Of a DNA stretch of 40,330 nucleotides, positions 8,787 through 16,840 are shown in pieces. Each line of letters opens with the position of its first letter. Position 1 is the first letter of the stretch. Source of the DNA: DAIMFL01 sp964372215. GTDB taxonomy: Bacteria; Pseudomonadota; Alphaproteobacteria; Dongiales; Dongiaceae. The notes under the pieces are model-generated. The model worked only from the letters and a program-made list of their open reading frames with translations, was not told the origin of the DNA and searched no databases. A program made the translations under genes and the position numbers. The stretch covers positions 1 to 40,330 of the forward strand of contig CAYJQC010000036.1 of the NCBI GenBank assembly GCA_964372215.1. The letters run 5' to 3'.

Positions 8787-10135
8787 GCGGCATTTCCCTT
8801 GGTCTCGGTGCTGGACACGCCCTCGGCGCCATCCGGCCGGCCGATGCTGGTATAGGTGAAACCCGCGGCCGCCATGTCCTGCGGATTGTAGATATTGCGG
8901 AGGTCGATGACGACGGGCCGGCGCAAGAGCTGGCGGACCCGCGCCAGATCCAGCGCACGGAACTCGTTCCACTCGGTGAGGATCAGCAGCGCGTCGGCCT
9001 CGGCCATCGTCTCGTAGGCGCTGGCGCAGTAGTTGACGTGCGGCATCAGCCTCTTCGCCTCCGCCATGCCCTCGGGGTCGAAGGCCTGGACCCGCGCGCC
9101 GGCGCCGATCAGCGCCGGCAGCACCACCAGGCTGGGGCTCTCCCGCATGTCGTCGGTGTTCGGCTTGAAGGTGAGGCCGAGCACGGCGACGGTCTTGCCG
9201 GTGACGCTGCCGCCGCAGACCTCCACGACCCGCTCGGCCATCTGCCGCTTGCGCGCCTCGTTGACCTCGACCACGGTCTCGATGATGTGCATCGGCGCGC
9301 CAAGCTGGCGCGCCGTCTGCACCAGGGCCCGGGTGTCCTTGGGAAAGCAGGAGCCGCCGAACCCCGGCCCGGCATGTAGGAACTTGCGGCCGATGCGGCC
9401 GTCGAGCCCGATGCCGCGGGCGACGTCGTGGACGTTGGCGCCGACCCGCTCGCAGAGATCGGCGATCTCGTTGATGAAGGTGATCTTGGTGGCGAGAAAG
9501 GCGTTGGCGGCGTACTTGATGAGCTCCGAGGTCTCGAGCGCGGTGAACACGATCGGGGTCTCGATCAGATAGAGCGGCCGGTAGAGCCGCCGCATCACCT
9601 CGCGCGCCCGCTCGCTCTCGGCGCCGATCACCACCCGATCGGGGCGCAGGAAGTCGTTGATCGCCGAGCCTTCGCGCAGGAACTCCGGATTGGAGACGAC
9701 GTCGAACTCGGCGTCGGCCCGGGTCTCGCGCATCACCCGCGCCACCTCGCGCCCGGTGCCGACCGGCACCGTCGACTTGGTGACGATGACGGCGTAGCCG
9801 GTCAGCGCCGCCGCCACCTCGCGCGCGGCGGCGAAGACATAGGTGAGATCGGCGTGGCCGTCGCCGCGCCGGCTCGGCGTGCCGACCGCGATGAACACCG
9901 CATCGGCGCCGGCGACCGCCTTGCCGAGATCGGTGGCGAAGGACAGCCGCCCGGCACGCAGGTTGTTGGACACCAGCGCCTCGAGCCCGGGCTCGAAGAT
10001 CGGGACCTCGCCGCGCTGCAGGCAGGCGATCTTGTCGGCGTCCTTGTCGACGCAGACGACATCGACGCCGAACTCGGAGAAGCATGCGCCAGACACCAGG
10101 CCGACATAGCCGGTGCCGATCATGGCGATGCGCAT
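8783..10135 (-). CDS. ugd: UDP-glucose 6-dehydrogenase
   Basis: A 450-residue NAD-dependent enzyme that oxidises UDP-glucose to UDP-glucuronate, a precursor of capsule and lipopolysaccharide acidic sugars. The N-terminal Rossmann motif is GTGYVG (7-12). The substrate loop includes ELIKYAANAFLATK with K207. The catalytic cysteine is C263 in GPGFGGSCFPKDT. The C-terminal UDP-binding domain contains LGLTFKPNTDDMRESPS. Length is normal. It lies 65 bases downstream of galU and overlaps the phosphomutase by four bases. Codon use and GC match the surrounding chromosome. Confidence 0.97.
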   Translation of the reverse strand: MRIAMIGTGYVGLVSGACFSEFGVDVVCVDKDADKIACLQRGEVPIFEPGLEALVSNNLRAGRLSFATDLGKAVAGADAVFIAVGTPSRRGDGHADLTYVFAAAREVAAALTGYAVIVTKSTVPVGTGREVARVMRETRADAEFDVVSNPEFLREGSAINDFLRPDRVVIGAESERAREVMRRLYRPLYLIETPIVFTALETSELIKYAANAFLATKITFINEIADLCERVGANVHDVARGIGLDGRIGRKFLHAGPGFGGSCFPKDTRALVQTARQLGAPMHIIETVVEVNEARKRQMAERVVEVCGGSVTGKTVAVLGLTFKPNTDDMRESPSLVVLPALIGAGARVQAFDPEGMAEAKRLMPHVNYCASAYETMAEADALLILTEWNEFRALDLARVRQLLRRPVVIDLRNIYNPQDMAAAGFTYTSIGRPDGAEGVSSTETKGNAA

Positions 10136-10200
10136 GACGTCCTATCCCCCCTGTTGACGGCGCCGCCGGCGGACCGCCGGCTGGCTCCGCCCGATGCCGC

Positions 10201-11097
10201 TCAGGCCGCCGCTTCGTCCTTCAGCGCCGCCGCGTAGCGTCGGATCACCGCGCGCGCCGCCCCGCCGACCTGGTCATGGCGCAGCGCGAAGGCGATATTG
10301 GCTTCGAAGAACCCGGCCCGGTCGCCGCAGTCGAAGCGGGTGCCCTCGAACCGGTAGCCGTGGAACGGCTTGCCGCCGATCATCTGGGCGAGCGCGTCGG
10401 TGAGTTGGACCTCGTTGCCGGCACCCGGCTGCTGGCGCTCGAGGATCTCGAACACCTCGGGCTGCAGGATGTAGCGGCCGATGATCGACAGCGTCGAGGG
10501 CGCATCGGCCGGCTTCGGCTTCTCGACCAGCCCGCGGACCTCGGCCAGCCGGCCGTCATCCTTGCCGACATCGAGGATGCCATAGCGATTCGTGTGCTCG
10601 CGCGGCACGTCCATCACCGCCACCAGGTTGCCGCCGACCCGCGCCTGAACATCGACCATCTGCTCGAGACACGGGGTATCGGCCAGCACCAGGTCGTCGG
10701 CCAGCAGCACCGCGACCGGCTCGTCGTGCACCAGATGGCGGGCGCACCAGACCGCGTGGCCGAGACCGAGCGGCTCCTGCTGGCGGATATAGGCGACCTG
10801 GCCGGGTACCGGCAGCAGGCTGCTGATGAGCTCGAGCTCGGCCGTCTTGCCGCGCTTCGCCAGGGTTTCGTGGAGCTCGTAGGAGTGGTCGAAGTGATCC
10901 TCGATCGCGGTCTTGCCGCGGCCGGTGACGAAGATGAACTGCTCGATCCCGGCCGCCTGGGCTTCCTCCACCGCATACTGGATCAGCGGCTTGTCGACGA
11001 CCGGCAGCATCTCCTTCGGCAGCGCCTTGGTGGCCGGCAGGAAGCGGGTGCCGAGGCCGCCCACCGGAAAAATCGCCGTGCGAACGCGTTTGCTCAT
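10201..11097 (-). CDS. galU: UTP-glucose-1-phosphate uridylyltransferase
   Basis: A 298-residue nucleotidyltransferase that makes UDP-glucose from UTP and glucose-1-phosphate. The N-terminal signature is FPVGGLGTRFLPATKALPKE, with the glycine-rich nucleotide loop followed by the catalytic K in LPKEMLPVVDKP. Downstream are LADDLVLADTPCLEQM and the glucose-phosphate region with GNEVQLTDAL. The start ATG at 11097 gives the standard MSKRVRTAIFPVGG N-terminus. The frame continues upstream, but that part has no family similarity. It is the first gene of the galU-ugd-pgm operon. Two palindromes lie about 85-105 bases upstream. Confidence 0.97.
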   Translation of the reverse strand: MSKRVRTAIFPVGGLGTRFLPATKALPKEMLPVVDKPLIQYAVEEAQAAGIEQFIFVTGRGKTAIEDHFDHSYELHETLAKRGKTAELELISSLLPVPGQVAYIRQQEPLGLGHAVWCARHLVHDEPVAVLLADDLVLADTPCLEQMVDVQARVGGNLVAVMDVPREHTNRYGILDVGKDDGRLAEVRGLVEKPKPADAPSTLSIIGRYILQPEVFEILERQQPGAGNEVQLTDALAQMIGGKPFHGYRFEGTRFDCGDRAGFFEANIAFALRHDQVGGAARAVIRRYAAALKDEAAA

Positions 11098-11180
11098 GAA
11101 CTCCGCCTCTGGACGTCGGCTGCGGGGGATCGGCCGGACTCGGCAGCCGATCCACCCGCCCGCCGGGAAACTTCTGCCAT

Positions 11181-11201
11181 ACGGGCCCGTTGCGACGCAA
11201 C
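11181..11201. promoter_or_regulatory. overlapping palindromes upstream of galU
   Basis: ACGGGCCCGT (11181-11190) is a perfect 10-base palindrome. Directly overlapping it, GTTGCG-A-CGCAAC (11189-11201) is a perfect 6-1-6 inverted repeat. They sit between the galU start and the 3' end of the J-domain gene and could be an operator of the galU operon. No known regulator consensus is recognised. Confidence 0.35.
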
Positions 11202-11220
11202 AAAACCACCGTGGCAAAGA

Positions 11221-11958
11221 TTAGTTCCCAATTAGTAAGTCCTTGGCTTGGTTAATTTTTGCCGCCAGATAGGTGGATCCGCCATGGTCCGGGTGAAGCT
11301 TCTGCATCAGCCGGCGATGGGCCTCCTTGACCGCGTCTGCGTCGGCGCCTGGCGCCAGCCCCAGGATCTCGTAGGCCTCCTCGCGGGTCATTCCGCCGGG
11401 CGCCGGCCGGGCGCCCGGCCCCGTGCCGCCCGCGGAATTCGGCCCGCTCTCGCCCGCCGCCTCCTGCGTCGTCCGCCACCCGGCACCGTGGACGCGATCG
11501 AGAAACGCCTCGACCAGCGCCACCGAGTCGGGGTCGGCGGCGCCGCATTCGGTGCGCAGGGCGAGCAGCTCGGCCAGGTCGAGCGACGACAGCTGGCGGC
11601 CGACAAAACTGCCCTGCCGCACCGTCCCCTCCATCCGGCCGCTGTCGTGGTCCAGGGTCACGGCAAGCCAGGCGGTCTCCACCGACGAGGTCTGTCCGCT
11701 CCGCGTGCCGGTGCGGCTCCAGTCCTGGCTGCGGCGCAGCAGCATGCGCGTGAACATCGGGATCAGCAGCGCCGGGCCGAAGGCGATCAGGCTGAGGCGG
11801 CCGCCGAAGGGCAGCAAGATCAGACCGGCGGCGGCGAACGCGATGGTCGCCCAGCGCAGGCCGCGGGCCAGCGCGGTCGGCTCGGCCCGGGTATAGGCGA
11901 CCATCAGTCCGACGACGGCGAGCAGCAGCAGGAATCCCAGGAACAGATAGATCAGCAT
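11221..11958 (-). CDS. membrane-anchored J-domain protein
   Basis: A 245-residue protein. The first 80 or so residues hold two or three hydrophobic segments (LIYLFLGFLLLLAVVGLMVA, then WATIAFAAAGLILL and LIAFGPALLIPMF). A linker rich in Gly/Ala/Pro follows, then a C-terminal J domain at about 192-245 with the HPD tripeptide at 222-224 (KLHPDHGG). J domains stimulate the ATPase of DnaK-type chaperones. A C-terminal J domain on a membrane anchor is the layout of TIM14/Pam18-like proteins, which are common in alphaproteobacteria. The bacterial function is not established. It follows the VWA-like gene by 12 bases and is probably last in the operon beginning with the molybdopterin oxidoreductase and mipZ. 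Confidence 0.82.
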   Translation of the reverse strand: MLIYLFLGFLLLLAVVGLMVAYTRAEPTALARGLRWATIAFAAAGLILLPFGGRLSLIAFGPALLIPMFTRMLLRRSQDWSRTGTRSGQTSSVETAWLAVTLDHDSGRMEGTVRQGSFVGRQLSSLDLAELLALRTECGAADPDSVALVEAFLDRVHGAGWRTTQEAAGESGPNSAGGTGPGARPAPGGMTREEAYEILGLAPGADADAVKEAHRRLMQKLHPDHGGSTYLAAKINQAKDLLIGN

Positions 11959-11970
11959 CGCCCGGCCGGC

Positions 11971-12687
11971 TCAGCCGGCGCCGAGCCGACGGGTCAGCAT
12001 CAGCGCCCGGCCGCCGGTGCGCCGGCCGTAGTCCTCAAGCGCCCGCCGGCCGCCGGCGGCGTAGACCGCGACCGCCGACAACAGGTCGCGCAGCTGCTGG
12101 GCGCTGTTGCGGTCGAACCGGCAATAGGCGCCGTTGCTCAGCCGCGCGATCTGCTGGAGGGCGCGCGCAGCGACCGCCTCGCCGCCTTCGTGGAACACGA
12201 AGACCGGCACGCCGAGCAGCCCGAGTTCGCCGGCGGCATGGCACAGGCGGTCGGCATCCTCCTCCATGCAGTCGCCGACGAACACCATGGCGTTGATCTT
12301 GGTCCGCTTGGTTTCGGCAATCGCATGCTTGAGCAGCCGTTCGATCTGGGTCTGGCCGCCCAGGCAGGACACTCCGGCCATCCGGCGCAGCAGGTCGTCG
12401 GCCTGCGACAGCCAGGGCGTCGCCGCGAACTCGCGAAAGCCGCGATAATAGGCGAGCTGGATGTCGAGCCCGCCCAGCGCGGCGGTCTCGCGGAACATCT
12501 CGGACTGGATGTGGCAGGCGCGATCCCAGGTCGGCTCGCGGCTGGCAGTGGCGTCCATCGCGAACAGCAGCCGCCCGCGTGGGCCGGCCGGCTGTAGCGC
12601 CGGCGTCGCCGCGAGCTTGTTCAAGAACCCTGCCACCGCCGTGGACGCGGCGGCTTGTTCCGGCAGCTTGCTGCGGTCCTGCGCCAT
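11971..12687 (-). CDS. VWA-like (von Willebrand factor A fold) protein
   Basis: A 238-residue cytoplasmic protein whose core begins GRLLFAMDATASREPTWDRA. DATAS (45-49) fits a DxSxS-like MIDAS metal site with alanine or threonine variants. Later strands (INAMVFVGDCMEEDADRL and GVPVFVFHEGGE) match the alternating pattern of a VWA Rossmann fold. No signal peptide is seen. The ATG at 12687 (MAQDRSKLPE) is chosen; a frame extension to 12723 adds 12 residues without family character. It sits between mipZ and the J-domain gene, so a shared role is possible, but I know of no demonstrated function. Confidence is moderate for the fold and low for the role. Confidence 0.7.
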   Translation of the reverse strand: MAQDRSKLPEQAAASTAVAGFLNKLAATPALQPAGPRGRLLFAMDATASREPTWDRACHIQSEMFRETAALGGLDIQLAYYRGFREFAATPWLSQADDLLRRMAGVSCLGGQTQIERLLKHAIAETKRTKINAMVFVGDCMEEDADRLCHAAGELGLLGVPVFVFHEGGEAVAARALQQIARLSNGAYCRFDRNSAQQLRDLLSAVAVYAAGGRRALEDYGRRTGGRALMLTRRLGAG

Positions 12688-12745
12688 CCCTCCCTGCCTT
12701 CCTCGGCTGCCGATATCTCCCACTCAGTCTAGATGGTGTCGCCGC

Positions 12746-13696
12746 TCAGGCGACGCCAGGGTGCGCCGCCTGGCCGGCGCCGGCGGCAGCCCTGGCGGAA
12801 GGCTGGTCGAAGGCCGGGACGAGCCCGGAGGCCGCCTCCGGCAGGCCGATGGCGGCGAGCAGCGCCCGCACCTCCTGGCGCGCCGCGACATGGGACATGT
12901 TCATCGCCACCCCGGAATCGGACTGGCGCAGGTCGAGCAGGGTGAGCCCGCGCGGGAACAGCTCGCGGAACACCACGCGCTCGGTGAACCCGGGCGCCTG
13001 GCGGAACCCGATGCGCCGGGCCAGCTCGTCGAGCAGCCGGCCGATCTGGCGCTTGTTGCGGGCATCCAGGCTGCTCAGCCGGTTGCGCATCACGATCCAG
13101 TCGATCGACCCGCCATCGGCCAGCGCGCGCTGCTTGCGCTGGTCCCACACCATCTCGGCATAGAGGCTCGGGCCGCGGATGCGCTTGCCGCTGGCGTCGA
13201 GCCGGGCCAGCAGGTCGAGATCCAGGAAGCTGTCGTTCATCGGCGTGATCAGGGTGTCGGCGCGGGCGTGGCCGAGCCGCGACAGGCTGTTGTCGCTGCC
13301 CGGCGTGTCGATTACCACGAAGTCGCAGTCGGTGAGTCCGGCGAGCGCCGCGGCAAGCCGCGCCGCCTCGTCCTCGCGGCCCGCCGCCGCCGAGTCGAGG
13401 GTGCTGCGCAGCACCGCGCGATGCTCGGACAGCGGCAGCGTCAGGCCGCCCTCGACCGAGAAGCTGCGGCGGTTCTCGACATAGCGCGACAGCGTTCCCT
13501 GGCGCGCGTCGAGATCGATGCTGCCGACCCGGTAGCCGTCATGCAACAGCGCGACGATGACATGCATCGCCGTGGTCGACTTGCCGGAGCCACCCTTCTC
13601 GTTCCCGAGCACGACGATATGCGGACGCTTGAGCGGCCGCGGCCGGGCGGTGCCCGGGCCGGCGGCGCGCGGGGCGGTCGGCGAGAGCAGGTTCAC
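12746..13696 (-). CDS. mipZ: MipZ-like division-plane positioning ParA-family ATPase
   Basis: A 316-residue P-loop ATPase. In Caulobacter, MipZ forms polar gradients by binding ParB and DNA and inhibits FtsZ assembly away from midcell. The deviant Walker A is KGGSGKST (34-41) in IVVLGNEKGGSGKSTTAMHV. The switch regions are IDLDARQGTLSRYVENRR and IDTPGSDNSLSRLGHARAD. Diagnostic MipZ stretches are ITPMNDSFLDLDLL, DWIVMRNRLSSLDARNKRQI and VVFRELFPRGLTLLDL. The GTG start at 13696 overlaps the TGA of the upstream oxidoreductase (GTGA). It adds a Pro/Ala-rich leader of about 25 residues before the fold. No ATG fits before the P-loop, so GTG with translational coupling is the best choice. Confidence 0.93.
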   Translation of the reverse strand: MNLLSPTAPRAAGPGTARPRPLKRPHIVVLGNEKGGSGKSTTAMHVIVALLHDGYRVGSIDLDARQGTLSRYVENRRSFSVEGGLTLPLSEHRAVLRSTLDSAAAGREDEAARLAAALAGLTDCDFVVIDTPGSDNSLSRLGHARADTLITPMNDSFLDLDLLARLDASGKRIRGPSLYAEMVWDQRKQRALADGGSIDWIVMRNRLSSLDARNKRQIGRLLDELARRIGFRQAPGFTERVVFRELFPRGLTLLDLRQSDSGVAMNMSHVAARQEVRALLAAIGLPEAASGLVPAFDQPSARAAAGAGQAAHPGVA

Positions 13697-15753
13697 GCCG
13701 GCCTGATCCAGATGGCGGTGTCGTGGAACGTGCCGCCGCCCTTGGGCGGCCCGGCATCGGCGCCGACCAGGGCGTTGACGCCCAGGCCCTCCTCGAAGGC
13801 GGCGTTCGGCCAGATGCCCTCCACCACCACCACGCCGGGCTGCAGGCCGTCGAACGGCCGGGCGTGGACGACGATCGAGGCGCGGGCGTTGCCGAGCCGT
13901 ACCCGGGCGTCGGCGGCGATGCCGAGCCGGGCGCAGTCCTCGGGATGGATCAGCACCCGGGGCCGGCCTTCGCGCCCACGCGAGCCGGGAGTCTCGGTGA
14001 AGCTCGTGTTCAGGAAGTTGCGCGCCGGCGCGGCGACCATGCGGAACGGATGGGTCGCGTCGGCCTCCTCGATCACCCGGCAGTGGTCCGGCAATGCCGG
14101 CAGGCGGTGATGATCCGCGCCGATCGCCGACCAGTCGGGCTTGAAGCGGAAGCGGCCGTCGGGATGACCGAAGCCATCGAGGAAATGCGCGGTCTCGAAC
14201 GGCGGCGCGCAATCGACCCCGCGGCCGTCGGCGAGCGTCGCGGCATCCGGCTTGCCCGACATCTCGAGGGTGCGGTCGATGATCTCCCATTCGCTCATCT
14301 GGAAGCCGGGATGCTCGGCACCGAGCCGGCGGGCCAGCTCGCAGATCACGAAATGATTGGGCCGCGCCTCGGCGAAGGGCTCGACCACCTTGCGCGCCAC
14401 CTGCAGATGGGTGTGGCCGCCGGCGATGTAGATATCGTCATGCTCGAGGAAGGTGGTGGCCGGCAGCACGATGTCGGCCATCGCGGCGGTCTCGGTCATG
14501 AACTGCTCGTGCACGCAGACGAACAGGTCGCTGCGGGCGAAGCCGTCGCGCACCTTGACCGATTCCGGACAGACCACCATCGGATTGGTGTTCTGGATCA
14601 GCAGCGCGGCGACCGGCGGGCCCTCGCCCAGATCGCGCTTGTCGCCCAGCAGGATCGGGCCGATCCGGCACTGGTCGAGAATGCGGACCGTGGGGTCGAA
14701 GGCGTCGAGGCCCTCGATCAGCGACTTGTCGAGACGATAGAGCCCGCCATTGCTGTAGAGCGCGCCGCCGCCCTTGTGCTGCCAGGCGCCGGTCACCGTC
14801 GGCAGGCAGGTGACGGCGTGCAGGTTCGCCGCGCCGTTGCGCGAGCGGCTGAAGCCGTAGCCGACGCGCAGGAAACTCCGCCGGGTGCGGCCGTATTCAC
14901 GCGCGAACTCGGTGATTGCGGCGGCGTCGAGACCGGTGATCGCCGAGGCCCATTCCGGTGTGCGGGACAGCAGATGCGCCTCCAGCTCCGCCGGCACGTC
15001 GGCATGTTTCGCCATGTAGGCGCGATCGGCGAAGCCGTCCCGGAACAGCACGTGCATGACCGCGCAGGCGAGCGCGCCGTCGGTCCCCGGCCGCACCGCC
15101 AGATGCAGGTCGGCGACCTCGGCGGTCGGAGTCCGGTAGGGATCGATCACCACCAGCCGGGCGCCGCGCGCCTTGCGCGCCTTGCTGATATGGGTCATGG
15201 CGTTGACCTGGGTCGAGACCGGGTTGCCGCCCCACACCACGATCAGGTCCGACTCGGCCATCTCGCGGCTGTCGACGCCGCGCTTGACCCCGACCCCCGC
15301 CATCCAGCCGGAATCCGACAGCGCGACGCAGATGGTCTGCAGCTCGCGCGAATAGCCCATGACATGGCGCAGCCGCTCGATGCCATCGCGCTGCACCAGC
15401 CCCATGGTGCCGGCGTAGAAATACGGCCAGACCGACTCACGGCCATGCAATTGGGCCGCGCGTTCCAGGCCCTCGGCCGCCTCGTCGAGCGCCTGGCCCC
15501 AGGAGATCGGAACGAAGGCGGACCGGCCGATACCCTTGTCGCCGACCCGGCGCAGCGGCTGCCCGAGCCGGTCGGGATGGTGCTGGCGCTCGGCGTAGCG
15601 CGCCACCTTGGCGCAGACCACCCCGGCGGTGTAGCTGTTGCCCTTGGCCCCATGCACGCGCCCGATCCGGTGCGAATCGAGCCGCTCGACCTCGAGCGCA
15701 CAGGTCGACGGGCAGTCGTGCGGACAGACGGAAGGCGCGATGTCGAGGGGCAT
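13693..15753 (-). CDS. molybdopterin-dependent oxidoreductase (bis-MGD, DMSO reductase superfamily)
   Basis: A 686-residue enzyme of the anaerobic-dehydrogenase type. The N-terminal 4Fe-4S site has C10, C14, C18 and C47 (CPHDCPSTC, then VVCAK). Molybdopterin-binding stretches follow, with DLIVVWGGNPVSTQVNAMTH and RLVVIDPYRTPTAEVADLHL. A C-terminal MopB-type domain has the GSRGREGRPRVLIHPEDCARLGI region. No Tat signal is present, so it should be cytoplasmic. The substrate cannot be told from sequence; close annotations tend to read formate dehydrogenase-like or unspecified. The gene overlaps mipZ by four bases, which makes a metabolic enzyme the promoter-proximal partner of a cell-division ATPase. 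It is divergent from the DMT transporter genes (154 bases apart). Confidence 0.9.
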   Translation of the reverse strand: MPLDIAPSVCPHDCPSTCALEVERLDSHRIGRVHGAKGNSYTAGVVCAKVARYAERQHHPDRLGQPLRRVGDKGIGRSAFVPISWGQALDEAAEGLERAAQLHGRESVWPYFYAGTMGLVQRDGIERLRHVMGYSRELQTICVALSDSGWMAGVGVKRGVDSREMAESDLIVVWGGNPVSTQVNAMTHISKARKARGARLVVIDPYRTPTAEVADLHLAVRPGTDGALACAVMHVLFRDGFADRAYMAKHADVPAELEAHLLSRTPEWASAITGLDAAAITEFAREYGRTRRSFLRVGYGFSRSRNGAANLHAVTCLPTVTGAWQHKGGGALYSNGGLYRLDKSLIEGLDAFDPTVRILDQCRIGPILLGDKRDLGEGPPVAALLIQNTNPMVVCPESVKVRDGFARSDLFVCVHEQFMTETAAMADIVLPATTFLEHDDIYIAGGHTHLQVARKVVEPFAEARPNHFVICELARRLGAEHPGFQMSEWEIIDRTLEMSGKPDAATLADGRGVDCAPPFETAHFLDGFGHPDGRFRFKPDWSAIGADHHRLPALPDHCRVIEEADATHPFRMVAAPARNFLNTSFTETPGSRGREGRPRVLIHPEDCARLGIAADARVRLGNARASIVVHARPFDGLQPGVVVVEGIWPNAAFEEGLGVNALVGADAGPPKGGGTFHDTAIWIRPA

Positions 15754-15907
15754 TGGCTCAGGGCACCATGATTCGCCAGCAGATTACGTCGCGCCGGGGC
15801 CGCGGGCAACGCTCGGGCATGCAAACGGCCAAGTCCCTGAAAAGATTGTGGCGGCTGGCCGCCGGACCGGCTAGGCATGACCGAAGCACGGGGGGAGACA
15901 GCTTGAC

Positions 15908-16840
15908 ATGGCCGGCGGCCCGGAAGTCGCATTGCAACGCAACCTGCCCGGCCGGGCGCTGGCCTACATGGTGCTCAGCATCGCGTCGTTCTCGCTGCTC
16001 GACGCCGGCGCCAAGTGGCTGACCGGCGACTACAGCGTGGCCCAGATCATCTTTCTCGGCCGGCTGTTCACCCTGGGGCTGATCTTTGCGGTGGTGGCGC
16101 CGCGCGGCGGATTCAGCCAGTTCAGGACCGCCCGGCTCGGACGTCACCTGGCGCGCGCCGGCACCAGCGTGCTGACCATGGCGAGCTTCTTCTGGGCGCT
16201 GTCGCTGATGCCGCTCGCCGACGTGGTGGCGCTGACCTTCGCGGCGCCGCTGATCATGACCGTGCTCAGCGTCGTCGTGCTCGGGGAGAGCGTCGGCGCC
16301 CGGCGCTGGATCGCCATTGCCGTCGGCATCGTCGGAGTCCTGGTGATGCTGCAGCCGACCGGGGCCGGTTTCGCCTGGACGGCGCTGATCCCGCTCGCCT
16401 GCGCGCTGTTCTATTCGATCACCATCATCGTCTCGCGCCAGCTCTCCGGCACCGAGAGCACGGAGACGCTGATGCTGTGGGTGTCGATCGCCGCGGTCCT
16501 GGCGACCGCCCCGTTCATGCCGGCGGAGTGGCGGACGCCGCCGCCCTTCGACCTGGCGATCTTCGCCTTCACCGGCATCGCCAGCGGCGCCGGACAGTTC
16601 TTCATGGTCCGCGCCTTCCGCTACGGCGAGGTGTCGATGCTGGCGCCGATGGAATACACCGCGCTGATCTGGGCCTCGGCGCTGGGCTTCGCGATCTGGG
16701 GCGATGTTCCCGGCTGGCAGATCCTGGTGGGCGCTGCGATCGTCGGCGGCTCCAGCCTGTACATCGCCCGGCGCGAGACCCGGCTGGCCCGGCTTCGCCT
16801 GACGCTGCAGGCCGGCGTCCCCGGCGAAGGCGCGCCGTGA
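15908..16840 (+). CDS. DMT-superfamily (EamA) transporter, first of a tandem pair
   Basis: A 310-residue membrane protein with about ten hydrophobic helices in two EamA repeats, the layout of drug/metabolite exporters such as RhtA/YdcZ relatives. The inner-membrane substrate is unknown. It begins at the ATG preceded by GGGGGAG at a suitable distance. The C-terminal half has the stretch FRYGEVSMLAPMEYTALIW, which also occurs almost unchanged in the next gene, so the two are paralogues from a tandem duplication. Its stop overlaps the GTG start of the second copy. The pair may act as a heterodimer or have split substrate range (inference). Confidence 0.92.
   Translation: MAGGPEVALQRNLPGRALAYMVLSIASFSLLDAGAKWLTGDYSVAQIIFLGRLFTLGLIFAVVAPRGGFSQFRTARLGRHLARAGTSVLTMASFFWALSLMPLADVVALTFAAPLIMTVLSVVVLGESVGARRWIAIAVGIVGVLVMLQPTGAGFAWTALIPLACALFYSITIIVSRQLSGTESTETLMLWVSIAAVLATAPFMPAEWRTPPPFDLAIFAFTGIASGAGQFFMVRAFRYGEVSMLAPMEYTALIWASALGFAIWGDVPGWQILVGAAIVGGSSLYIARRETRLARLRLTLQAGVPGEGAP

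Noticed and set aside
13723..15771. Plus-strand open frame opposite the molybdopterin oxidoreductase
   Set aside because: The minus-strand frame carries the Fe-S cysteines and MGD motifs. The opposite frame has no recognisable domain.
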